Source: Hydrogenophilales bacterium
GTDB lineage: Bacteria > Pseudomonadota > Gammaproteobacteria > Burkholderiales > Thiobacillaceae
Assembly: GCA_016195805.1 (NCBI GenBank)
Contig: JACPYT010000005.1
Coordinates: 121,551-185,550 of the forward strand
DNA length: 64,000 nt
Direction: 5' to 3'
This document shows positions 42,287 through 50,528 of this stretch, piece by piece (the first letter of the stretch is position 1; the number at the start of each line of letters is the position of its first letter). The position numbers and the translations under genes are program-made. Under the pieces are notes generated by a model. That model saw only the letters and a program-made list of their open reading frames with translations, ran no database searches and was not told where the DNA came from.

Positions 42287-44643
42287 CCCTGCACGAAATC
42301 CACGCCCATGTTCTTCAGGCAGTCCAGCTCCGACTCGGTTTCGACCTGTTCGGCGATGGTCTGCTTGCCCAGTTCATGCCCCAGCGTGTGCATGGCCTTG
42401 ACGATGGCGAGCTTTTCGCGGTCATGGTTCATCCCGTGCACGAAGTCACCGTCGATCTTGAGATAGGCCACCGGCAGCCGTTTCAGATAGCCGAACGATG
42501 ACTGCCCCTTGCCAAAGTCGTCCAGTGCAAACTGGATGCCGCGCGACTTCAGCGCCAGAATCAGGCGCTCGCAGGCATCCAGACTGTCGATGGCGGCAGT
42601 TTCGGTCACCTCGAAACTGATCCGCGAAGGATCGAAGTGGTACTGGTCGATTTCCTCGAGAATGAATTCGGCCGTACCCGGATCGCTGAGGCTGCGTCCC
42701 GACAGATTCAGCGCATAACAGGCCTCATCGTCCGGATGGGTATCGAGATAGGCGAAGAAATTGCGGATCACCCAGCGGTCGAAACTGGGCGCCAATCCGT
42801 AACGCTCGGCGGCAGGCAGGAATTCCCCCGGTGAAATGATCGCGCCATCCTCGCCCCGCAGGCGCAGCAGGATTTCGTAATGCTGCGTCGTGTTATGCGG
42901 CGACAGGGCGACTTTCTGCTGACGATACAGGACGAACCGGTGTGCCTCGAACGCCTTGGTGATGGCACCTACCCACTGCATTTCGTCGTTTATTTTCTGG
43001 AGGGCGGGGTGGGTTTTTTCGTAGACCTGGATCGCGTTGCTGCCCAGCGACTTGGCGTGGTAGCACGCGGTGTCGGCCTGCGCCAGAATCTCGCCGATGT
43101 CGGTCATGCCATTGTGCAGTTCGGTCACCCCGAAGCTCACCCCGAGACGAAACACCTTGTCGTCCCACTCAAAACGGAAACGGCTGATCTCGTCACGCAG
43201 GCCCTGTATGTGATCCAGCGCTGCGGGCAGCGTGGAGTCGGCAAACAGCAGGCCGAACTCGTCCCCGCCCAGTCGCGCCAGGTAATGATTCTTGCCTTCC
43301 GCGCGGCGCGCCATGATGGCCGTCAGGCGTTGCAGCAGGGTGTCGCCGGCACGGTGACCGCAGGTGTCGTTGACCAGCTTGAATCGATCCAGGTCGATGT
43401 AGCAGAAAATGAAATGCCGCGCTTCCTGCTGCACGCCGCGCAGGGCCTCGGCCAGCTTGTTCTCCATCGTGCGGCGGTTCCACAGGCCGGTGAGATGGTC
43501 GCGCTCGGCCTGCCAGGCCAGCCGCTGCATCAGGCTGCGCCGCTCGCTCTCGTCCTGGAACACCAGCACGCCGCCCTGCACCTTGCCGTCGCCGGAACGG
43601 ATCGGCGCGGCCGTATCGCTGATCGCAATCGTCGCACCATCCTGGCGCCGGATCACCGCATGGTTGCCCGGCTCGACCACCGTATTGCGCCGCAACGCCA
43701 GTTCGAGCGGATTGGCCACGGGCACGCCGCTTTGCTCGTCGACCAGCGGCAACACCTCGGACACCCGTCGCCCCAGCGCATCGGCGCTGCTGAAGCCGGT
43801 CAGTTCTTCCGCCTTGGGATTGAGAAACTCGATCCGTCCGTCCGCATCGGTGACCACCACGGCATCCGCAATGGACTCGATCGTCACCCGCAGGCGTTCC
43901 TTTTCGACCAGCAGCTCATCGTGTTCGCGCTCCAGCGCGGCCACCAGCCGGCCGACATGCTCGGCCATATGGTTGAACGCCAGCTTGGTTTCGCGCACTT
44001 CGGGCGGCGAACCGTAAGCCAGGCTGGCGCGTGCGCTGAAGTCGCCGCGCTCGATCGCCCGCGCGGCCGTGCGCAGGGCATACAGGCCGCGCAGGTTCAC
44101 CTGCAGCAGCCAGCGCAGCAAGAACATGACAGCGAGCAGGCTGCCGATCACCAGCAGGGTGAAACGCACCGCCAGCGTCCACAGGCCCTGAATGGTGGGA
44201 GTGGCGTCCAGCGCAACCGCAACCGCGCCATAGGACGTCCCGCCCACGACCAGTTCGGATTGCGCATGGGGCGCATGGATATTCACGAGCGCGGCGAACC
44301 ACGCCGGATAGTGCTGCGGATCCGGCGTAGTATCCGCCTGGAACACGAACCGGCGGAAGTTGAAACGCACATTCAGGATGGGGAAACGGTCCGCACGTGC
44401 CTGGATCGCCTGTTCGATTGCGGGATAATCGTGCAACAGCGCATGATCCTGGATCGCCGTCATGATCGCACCCAGTTCGCGTTGGACGCCCGCATCGAGA
44501 TTCTGCTGTGCGCGCGCGGTCAGCGGCAGGCCCAGTACCGCCAGCGCCGCCCCATACATCACCAGCACCAGCACGAACACCGCACCCAGAATGCGCACAT
44601 GCAGGCTGTAACGCGTGGCAAGCGTCACCTGCTGATCACTCAT
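42247..44643 (-). CDS. Membrane GGDEF-EAL protein with HAMP and PAS (EIL variant)
   Basis: This 798-residue protein has TM1 (about 13-38), a periplasmic region, TM2 (about 155-178) and HAMP (about 180-230). PAS (about 250-370) and GGDEF (RLGGDEFGLLF, about 456) follow. The EAL motif is EIL (YEILLR, about 588). Other EAL residues are kept: ALNLSGRS, EVTETAA, DDFGKG, LKIDGDF and AEQVETE. The binding-protein gene upstream overlaps it by eight bases, so the two probably form a periplasmic sensor and c-di-GMP output pair. Confidence 0.92.
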   Translation of the reverse strand: MSDQQVTLATRYSLHVRILGAVFVLVLVMYGAALAVLGLPLTARAQQNLDAGVQRELGAIMTAIQDHALLHDYPAIEQAIQARADRFPILNVRFNFRRFVFQADTTPDPQHYPAWFAALVNIHAPHAQSELVVGGTSYGAVAVALDATPTIQGLWTLAVRFTLLVIGSLLAVMFLLRWLLQVNLRGLYALRTAARAIERGDFSARASLAYGSPPEVRETKLAFNHMAEHVGRLVAALEREHDELLVEKERLRVTIESIADAVVVTDADGRIEFLNPKAEELTGFSSADALGRRVSEVLPLVDEQSGVPVANPLELALRRNTVVEPGNHAVIRRQDGATIAISDTAAPIRSGDGKVQGGVLVFQDESERRSLMQRLAWQAERDHLTGLWNRRTMENKLAEALRGVQQEARHFIFCYIDLDRFKLVNDTCGHRAGDTLLQRLTAIMARRAEGKNHYLARLGGDEFGLLFADSTLPAALDHIQGLRDEISRFRFEWDDKVFRLGVSFGVTELHNGMTDIGEILAQADTACYHAKSLGSNAIQVYEKTHPALQKINDEMQWVGAITKAFEAHRFVLYRQQKVALSPHNTTQHYEILLRLRGEDGAIISPGEFLPAAERYGLAPSFDRWVIRNFFAYLDTHPDDEACYALNLSGRSLSDPGTAEFILEEIDQYHFDPSRISFEVTETAAIDSLDACERLILALKSRGIQFALDDFGKGQSSFGYLKRLPVAYLKIDGDFVHGMNHDREKLAIVKAMHTLGHELGKQTIAEQVETESELDCLKNMGVDFVQGYLLHRPAPLPVD

Positions 44644-45472
44644 TCACCGGCACCCGAGTCTGTTTGAAGAAGTGCAGGTAGTTGGCGTAATCGTGGTCAT
44701 CTGCCGTGACGAACCCGCGCGCCTTGGGCAATCCTATCGACTGTGCCGCACGTTGCAGCACGCGCTGTCCCTCCGGGTCGCGCGCCATGCCGACAAACGC
44801 CTGCCTGACCCTGTCGCCATTCGCCGCACTGACCCGTGGCGACACCATTACCGCCAGGTCGAAGTAGGGTTCCGACTCGGCCAGCACCCTATATTTCAAT
44901 CGGCGGCGCTGGGCAAAATCGGCCATGACCTGATCGTTCACGCCCGCAGCGGCCACCTGGCCCGACTCGAGTTGCCCCATCGCCGCTTCCTGATTGCCGG
45001 AAAACAGCGGCGTGACCTTGACACCCGCACGCAGCAGCGCATCCATCGGCACGTAATAGCCGGAAAACCCATAGGGATTGGCAAATGCAACGGGCTTGCC
45101 GGCCAGATCGCGCAGCGTTCCGGCCGGTGAGCCGGCGAGCACCACCACCTGCCCGCGGATCCCACGTGAATCCTGTCTGGCCAGAACATGCCAGCCCAGC
45201 TGCTGCCGCTTCGGCGTGAATAGGTGGTTGGTATAGGCAAAATCCAGCTTGCCGGCCACCATGCGGTCGGTGGTTTCGTTGGCGGTGCGCCCGATATTCA
45301 GTTCCAGCGGCACCCCCGAACGTGCCGACACATAATTCAGGATGGGATTCCAGTACGCCGCGGTGGCCTGCAGGCTCCGCTGGTTAAGCACGCCGAAGGC
45401 GTAAGGTGCGGGCGGGGCGGCCTGACACACACTGCCCAGCAGCAAGGCCAGGCACATCCATATTTTCCTCAT
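44636..45472 (-). CDS. PhnD-like periplasmic substrate-binding protein
   Basis: This 278-residue exported protein has a signal peptide (MRKIWMCLALLLGSVCQA). Its two-lobe fold is of the phosphate/phosphonate-binding type: YAFGVLNQRSLQATAAYWNP, KLDFAYTNHLF and NPYGFSGYYVP. No ABC permease or ATPase is nearby. It overlaps the GGDEF-EAL gene by eight bases and most likely delivers a ligand signal to that protein rather than feeding a transporter. Confidence 0.85.
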   Translation of the reverse strand: MRKIWMCLALLLGSVCQAAPPAPYAFGVLNQRSLQATAAYWNPILNYVSARSGVPLELNIGRTANETTDRMVAGKLDFAYTNHLFTPKRQQLGWHVLARQDSRGIRGQVVVLAGSPAGTLRDLAGKPVAFANPYGFSGYYVPMDALLRAGVKVTPLFSGNQEAAMGQLESGQVAAAGVNDQVMADFAQRRRLKYRVLAESEPYFDLAVMVSPRVSAANGDRVRQAFVGMARDPEGQRVLQRAAQSIGLPKARGFVTADDHDYANYLHFFKQTRVPVNE

Positions 45473-45671
45473 GTTGTCTCCGTTATCCTTATCTTGTCAT
45501 TGACCGCCTATTTTTATCGGGCAGGCAGAAAGCGTTCGGGCAGCTCACCCCAGGCCAACAGGGTCGTTTTGCGGTCGTACCGCGATAACGGACAAAGGTC
45601 TCCAATATTGAATCCGCATGGGTCGCATGGACTAAAATCGCTACCCACTTCCCCTGCTGCAGCTGGAGACC

Positions 45672-46634
45672 ATCATCAACTGCCTTCTGTTTACCGATTC
45701 CACAATCCAGCCGATCGCATTCGACGACATCAGCGACCATGTCGGACAACCGGACCGCTTCATCTGGGTTGAACTGAAATCTCCCGACAGCCAGACCATC
45801 ACCCGCCTGGGGCAGGAACTCGGCCTGCACGCGCTGGCGCTGGAAGACGCGATTTCCACGCACCAGCGGCCCAAACTGGAAGAGTATGACGGACACATTT
45901 TCATTGCGGTGCGCACGGCGCAGCTATGGGAAGCGCGGCTGGAACTCGGCGAAACGCATCTGTTCGTGGGCGGCAATTACGTCATCGCCATCCGCCACGA
46001 CAGCGGCAGCGGCTACCAGCGGGTGAGCAACCGTCTGCAACGCCTTCCCAACGGCATCAAGGCAGCCACGCCTTACGCGCTGTATCTGGTGCTCGACCTC
46101 ATCGTCGACCAGTTCAGGCCGGTCATCGAAGGCATGCAGGAGCGGTTCCATTCGCTGGAAAGCCAGCTGATGAGCGGTGCCCCGCCGGGACGCGACATGC
46201 TGGAACAGCTCTACGAAATGAAGCGCGACCTGACCGCGCTGCGCGATGCGACCGAGCCGATGCAGGAAATCTCGCTGAACCTCGTTCGCCTGCACCCGGA
46301 ACTGTCCACCAAGGAACTCAAGGCCTACTACCGCGACATCCACGACCACGCGGTGCGGGTGTCGGCCGCCATCGACCGCCTGCGCGCCTCGACGTCCGAC
46401 GCCATGCAGTTCCACCTTGCCTCGCTGTCGGTGAAGTAGAACGAGTCGGTGCAGAAACTGGCCGGCTGGGGCGCGCTGCTTGCGCTGCCGACGGTGGTGT
46501 TCAGTCTCTACGGCATGAACTTCGTGAACATGCCCGAACTCAAGTGGCCGTGGGCCTACCCGGCCCTGCTGCTGCTGACCGGAACGGCCGTTCTGGTGCT
46601 GTACCGGCGGCTCAAGCAGCGCGGCTGGATCTAG
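45672..46634 (+). pseudogene. corA: CorA-type magnesium/cobalt transporter gene with in-frame UAG and no ATG start
   Basis: A single frame of about 320 codons matches CorA from INCLLFTDSTIQPIAF through LEDAISTHQRPKLEEYDGHIF to the pore signature YGMNF (GMN at 46512-46520) and a second TM segment. TAG at 46437-46439 (codon 256) cuts off both membrane helices, just where homologues have a residue before NE(V/S) ahead of TM1. No ATG, GTG or TTG lies at the expected 5' end. A GGAG at 45665-45668 is followed by ATC ATC AAC. The first conventional start (GTG 45909) would lose 79 residues. Gene decay or sequence error is likely. The 200-base gap upstream (45473-45671) is divergent and shows only a possible TAAAAT -10 box near 45633. 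Confidence 0.85.
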
Positions 46635-46649
46635 GGTTTATCTCTGGCG

Positions 46650-47840
46650 TCACTTCCACTCGGCGTGCGCGTAGCGGACGCGCGTGCCGGCCTGTTCGTC
46701 CTGTTCCAGCCACACCACGTGCAGCATGCCTGAAGCATCCAGCGTCGCCGCGGGATCGGACTGCACGCCCGGGCCGGCCGCCGCCGGGACCGCCACGTTG
46801 TCGCCGAATGCCGTGCCGTCCCAGTCGGCCATCCACACGTCCGCGGTGCCGTCGCGCGCGTCGTCCCACAGCGCCAGCAGCCGCCCGTCGGCGTTGCCGA
46901 CGATCTGCGCATGCCATTGCGCCATGTTGTCGCCGAAGCTGTCCTGTACCTTGAGGTTGGGACCGAAGCGGCGCGTACCCGGATCGAAGGCCGCGTAGAC
47001 GTCGTAGCCCGAGAGGAAATCGCGCTTGTCGAGCCAGACGGCGACGACGCCCTGCGCGCCCCAGGCCGTCAGCGTAGGCCGCATGGCGCCGGTTCCCGCG
47101 CCCAGCCCCAGCGACCTGCCCAGGCCGCCGCCCTTGGGCAGGTCGTTCAGGCGGACCGGCGGCGCGAAACTGCGGCTATCCTCGCTGTGGCTGGTCAGCG
47201 GCACGGTATGGCGATCGCGGCGGTCTTCCCATGCCACCGTCACGCTGCCGTTCCCCGCCACGGCCAGCGCGGGCCAGCCCTGCTCGTCGGTGGGCTGGGC
47301 CGCCTCGATGGGCTGCGCCGGACCCACCTGCAACGTGTCGGCCGTCACCTCGAGCCGAGCCACGACGATGCGGCGGAACCGGCCAGCCTGTTCGGCCCAG
47401 GCTGCAACCAATTTCCCGGCCCCCGCCGCCAGCGTGACCTGGCCCGCTTCGGCATCCGACAGGGTCAGCGCCTTGCCGCCCGGCAACAGCCGCGCATGCA
47501 CCTTGCCGGCCTCTTCCCATGCGGCGACGAAGCGCCCGCCGTCCAGGGCAGTCACCACCGGTTCATAGCATTCGGCCTGGCTGAGCCGGATTTCCGGCTG
47601 GAAGCTTGCTGCCGCGGCCGGCTTCGTCGCCAGATAACACTGCGTGCCGCCGCTGCGATTGTCTTCCCACACCACGCCGACGGTCGTGCCGGACACCGCG
47701 ACGTTGCGGCGATTGGCCGATTCCATATGGGGAAAGATCTTCGCACCGCGCACCGAGTTGACGGTGAGCGGTTCACTCCATTGCCAGGCCGCATGCGCCG
47801 GCCACGCCAGCACAGCCAGCAGCAACGCCGCCGCCCTCAC
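46650..47840 (-). CDS. Exported beta-propeller (BNR/sialidase-like) protein
   Basis: A GTG start overlapping the upstream gene (GTGA) gives 396 residues with a signal peptide (VRAAALLLAVLAWPAHA). At least five repeats carry a W-(E/L/D)-x-x-R-type motif: VVWEDNRSGGTQ, VAWEDRRDRHT, AVWLDKRDFLS, LWDDARDGTAD and VVWLEQDEQAG. This pattern is typical of beta-propeller surface or periplasmic proteins. No catalytic assignment is possible. It is paired with a thioredoxin-like gene. Confidence 0.8.
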   Translation of the reverse strand: MRAAALLLAVLAWPAHAAWQWSEPLTVNSVRGAKIFPHMESANRRNVAVSGTTVGVVWEDNRSGGTQCYLATKPAAAASFQPEIRLSQAECYEPVVTALDGGRFVAAWEEAGKVHARLLPGGKALTLSDAEAGQVTLAAGAGKLVAAWAEQAGRFRRIVVARLEVTADTLQVGPAQPIEAAQPTDEQGWPALAVAGNGSVTVAWEDRRDRHTVPLTSHSEDSRSFAPPVRLNDLPKGGGLGRSLGLGAGTGAMRPTLTAWGAQGVVAVWLDKRDFLSGYDVYAAFDPGTRRFGPNLKVQDSFGDNMAQWHAQIVGNADGRLLALWDDARDGTADVWMADWDGTAFGDNVAVPAAAGPGVQSDPAATLDASGMLHVVWLEQDEQAGTRVRYAHAEWK

Positions 47841-48328
47841 GACTTGCCGTCCAGAAACTGCAGCAGGGTCTTCTGCTTGTAATAGCCGCCACGCACGTAG
47901 CGGTCGAAATCGCGGAAATCCTGCACGGTCTTGAAACCGGGGATCTGCATGATCTTGTCGCCCTGCGGCGTCAGGTACACGAACAGCGGCGTGGCAAACG
48001 CCTGCAGCCGCGCCCCCAACTCGGCCTCGGTGATGCGCTCGCCGGAGGGCAGCGTCACCCGCTTGCCCGATTCGGCGTCGACGTACACCAGTTCGTAGTT
48101 GTCGCTGTACAGCTTCTTCAGCGCCGGGTCGGAGAAAGTGACCTTGTTGGTATGCTCGCACCAGGCGCAGCCATAGCGCCCGAAATAGAGAAAGATCGGC
48201 TTGCCGCTCGCGTGCGCCGCCTTGAGGCCGGCGTCGAAGCCGACGAACGGATAGCCCGGCGGCGGGTCGGCCAGCACCGCAGTCGCCCATAAACAGCCTG
48301 CCGCCAGCACCATCCTGATCAGCTTCAT
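47837..48328 (-). CDS. Periplasmic thioredoxin-fold protein with CAWC motif
   Basis: AAGGAG places the start at MKLIRMVLAAGCLWATAVLA (163 residues, signal peptide). FGRYGCAWCEHTNKVTF has the CxxC and the cis-proline is in FATPLFVYLTP. It resembles SoxW and related thiol reductases. The downstream propeller protein, overlapping by four bases, contains few cysteines, so a direct substrate relation is not proven. Confidence 0.85.
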   Translation of the reverse strand: MKLIRMVLAAGCLWATAVLADPPPGYPFVGFDAGLKAAHASGKPIFLYFGRYGCAWCEHTNKVTFSDPALKKLYSDNYELVYVDAESGKRVTLPSGERITEAELGARLQAFATPLFVYLTPQGDKIMQIPGFKTVQDFRDFDRYVRGGYYKQKTLLQFLDGKS

Positions 48329-48401
48329 CCCGTTCTCCTTTATCTTCATGCTCTGCATTCTGATAAATTCGGGGGCTCGCGCAACCCTCTTTTATGACCA
48401 C

Positions 48402-48956
48402 ATGACCCACGATCCCGTCCGCATCGGCCTGATCTCCATCAGCGACCGCGCCAGCAGCGGCGTCTACGAAGACAAGGGCCTGCCTGCGCTGGAAGCCTGG
48501 TTCGGCGAGGTGCTGGCCAATCCCGCCGAGTTCGTCACCCGGCTGATTCCCGACGAGCAGGCGCAGATCGAGGCGACGCTGATCGAACTGGCCGACACGG
48601 AAAAATGTTCGCTCATCCTCACCACCGGCGGCACCGGTCCGGCGCCGCGCGACGTCACGCCGGAAGCCACGCTCGCCGTGGCGCACAAGGTGCTGCCCGG
48701 CTTCGGCGAGGCGATGCGCGCGGTGTCGCTGCGATACGTGCCGACCGCGATCCTGTCGCGCCAGGTCGGCGTCACGCGCGGGGGCAGCCTGATCCTCAAC
48801 CTGCCGGGACAGCCCAAGGCAATCAAGGAAACGCTCGACGGCATCTTCGCCGCGGTGCCCTACTGCATCGACCTCATCGGCGGCCCGTATCTCGAGGCGC
48901 GCCCGGGCACGGTCGACGTATTCCGTCCCAAGTCGGCCTTGCGCATATCGGTATGA
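48402..48956 (+). CDS. mog: Molybdopterin adenylyltransferase
   Basis: The start MTHDPVRIGLISISDRASSG gives 184 residues of the MogA/MoaB family. TTGGTGPAPRDVTPEAT is the MPT-binding loop and LNLPGQPKAIKE is conserved. It activates molybdopterin with ATP for molybdenum insertion. Its stop overlaps the start of the EI24-like gene (ATGA). Confidence 0.95.
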   Translation: MTHDPVRIGLISISDRASSGVYEDKGLPALEAWFGEVLANPAEFVTRLIPDEQAQIEATLIELADTEKCSLILTTGGTGPAPRDVTPEATLAVAHKVLPGFGEAMRAVSLRYVPTAILSRQVGVTRGGSLILNLPGQPKAIKETLDGIFAAVPYCIDLIGGPYLEARPGTVDVFRPKSALRISV

Positions 48957-49675
48957 CGGCCGTGCTCGATGCCCTGGCGCGCGCCCTGCGCGACCTGTTC
49001 CAGCCGCGCGTGCTGTGGGTGGTGATCTGGCCGATGCTGGCGGCCGGCCTGCTGTGGCTGGTACTTGCCGTGACGTTCTGGACCACCTTTTCCGGCTGGA
49101 TCGCGCTGGGCCTCGACAAGCTCGGCATCGAAGCCTGGCTGAGCGGCCTCGAGCCAGTCTGGATCGCCAACGCCATCCAGGCGCTGCTGCATGTGCTGTT
49201 CTATGTGCCCCTGGTCTACCTCACCGCGCTCGTCATCACCGCGCTGTTCGGCACGACTGCGCTGATCCGCATCGTCGCCGAGCGCACTTACCCGGAACTC
49301 GTACGCGAGCATGGCGGCGGCCTCGTCGGCAGCCTGTGGAATGCGGCCATCGCCATCGTCCTGTTTCTTGCCTTGTGGGGGGTGACGTTGCCGTTGTGGC
49401 TGCTCGGCGTCGGCGTGATCGTGCCCTTCGTGGCCGCCGCCTACCTGAACCAGCGTCTGTTCCGCTACGACGCGATCGCCGAACACGCGAGCGCGGCCGA
49501 AATGGCGACGCTGTTCAGGAACGAACGCGGCGGCTGGTGGGGACTGGGGGTGCTGACCGGGCTGGTGCAGTTCGTTCCCCTGCTGAATCTGCTGGGCCCG
49601 GTATTCGCCGCGCTGGCGTTCATCCACTACGGTCTGGCCCGCCTGGAGCAACAGCGCAAGCGCTCAGCCGCCTGA
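48953..49675 (+). CDS. EI24/CysZ-like membrane protein
   Basis: The ATG inside the mog stop gives 240 residues with about five or six hydrophobic segments. FYVPLVYLTALVITALFGT, then GLLTG-like VLTGLVQFVPLLNLLGPVFAALAF (VLTGLVQFVPLLNLLGP) match the EI24 family, which includes the sulfate transporter CysZ. The C-terminus is basic. Whether it moves sulfate is unknown. It overlaps the convergent metallopeptidase gene by 12 bases. Confidence 0.85.
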   Translation: MTAVLDALARALRDLFQPRVLWVVIWPMLAAGLLWLVLAVTFWTTFSGWIALGLDKLGIEAWLSGLEPVWIANAIQALLHVLFYVPLVYLTALVITALFGTTALIRIVAERTYPELVREHGGGLVGSLWNAAIAIVLFLALWGVTLPLWLLGVGVIVPFVAAAYLNQRLFRYDAIAEHASAAEMATLFRNERGGWWGLGVLTGLVQFVPLLNLLGPVFAALAFIHYGLARLEQQRKRSAA

Positions 49676-50464
49676 CGCAAAACGCCGCTCGAAGCCTGCG
49701 TCGAGATTGATCTCGTGCGCCGTCATGGGGCCGATCACGCATTGTTCGAGGCTGGGCGGCATCACCAGGCGGCCGGCCGCGTTCACCAGCCGGCCGGCCA
49801 TGATCTCGGCTTCGTGGCGCGGCATCTGCGGCGGCAACTCCGGTTCGGCATAGCCCTGCGGATAAACCGGTCTGCCCTCGGCATCGTACTTGTCGGTCGC
49901 CCCCAGCGTGTGCAGCAGTTCGTGCGCAATGACGATATTGTTCTGGCTCGCCTGGCGGGCGTCGGCAAAGGCATGCACCACGCCGATCAGGCCCTTCTGA
50001 ATGCCCAACGAATGCGCCAGCGCGACGCCGTCCTGCGGCGCGTGGTACAGCACGAACAGCTTGATCCTGCCGAGTTGCGGCAGCCATTCGCCCGACTGCC
50101 GATACACCCACCAGCGCAGATTCAGGCTCCACCACACAGTTTTCAGCACGCTGCCGTCACGCGGTGGCGCCGGCGGCGGCTCATGCAGTTCCGGCAGCAG
50201 GGTGAGCTGCACGGCCGGCGACAGCTTCACGCCGTAGCGCGCGGTCTCGCGTTCCAGGAAGGCGCCGATGTCGTCGAAGTCGCTGACTCGAAGTGCACGG
50301 ATCGCCTCCGTCGCCTGCTCCGAGCCGTCGCCGTTGATCGGGATCACCGCCACGTCCAGGGGGGCGCCCCAGCTGCGCACCATGGTCTGCTCCAGCCAGG
50401 TCAGACCGATCGTCGCGGCCAGCATGCCCAGCAGGATGAGAATTCGTAATCGGCGAAACGTCAT
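49664..50464 (-). CDS. Putative membrane-anchored zinc metallopeptidase
   Basis: This 266-residue protein has an N-terminal hydrophobic segment (ILILLGMLAATIGLTWL). Near residue 180 it has IVIAHELLHTLGATDKYD. HExxH followed by a third histidine-region residue or aspartate is a zincin-like site. I do not recognise a named family. Upstream it has no close neighbour on its strand; about 60 bases separate it from the DUF748 gene. Confidence 0.6.
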   Translation of the reverse strand: MTFRRLRILILLGMLAATIGLTWLEQTMVRSWGAPLDVAVIPINGDGSEQATEAIRALRVSDFDDIGAFLERETARYGVKLSPAVQLTLLPELHEPPPAPPRDGSVLKTVWWSLNLRWWVYRQSGEWLPQLGRIKLFVLYHAPQDGVALAHSLGIQKGLIGVVHAFADARQASQNNIVIAHELLHTLGATDKYDAEGRPVYPQGYAEPELPPQMPRHEAEIMAGRLVNAAGRLVMPPSLEQCVIGPMTAHEINLDAGFERRFASGG

Positions 50465-50528
50465 GGCAGCGCAAACGAGCAGGGATATCTACCCTTAACG
50501 ACGGAGCGCCGGCCCGCTTGAATCGGAA

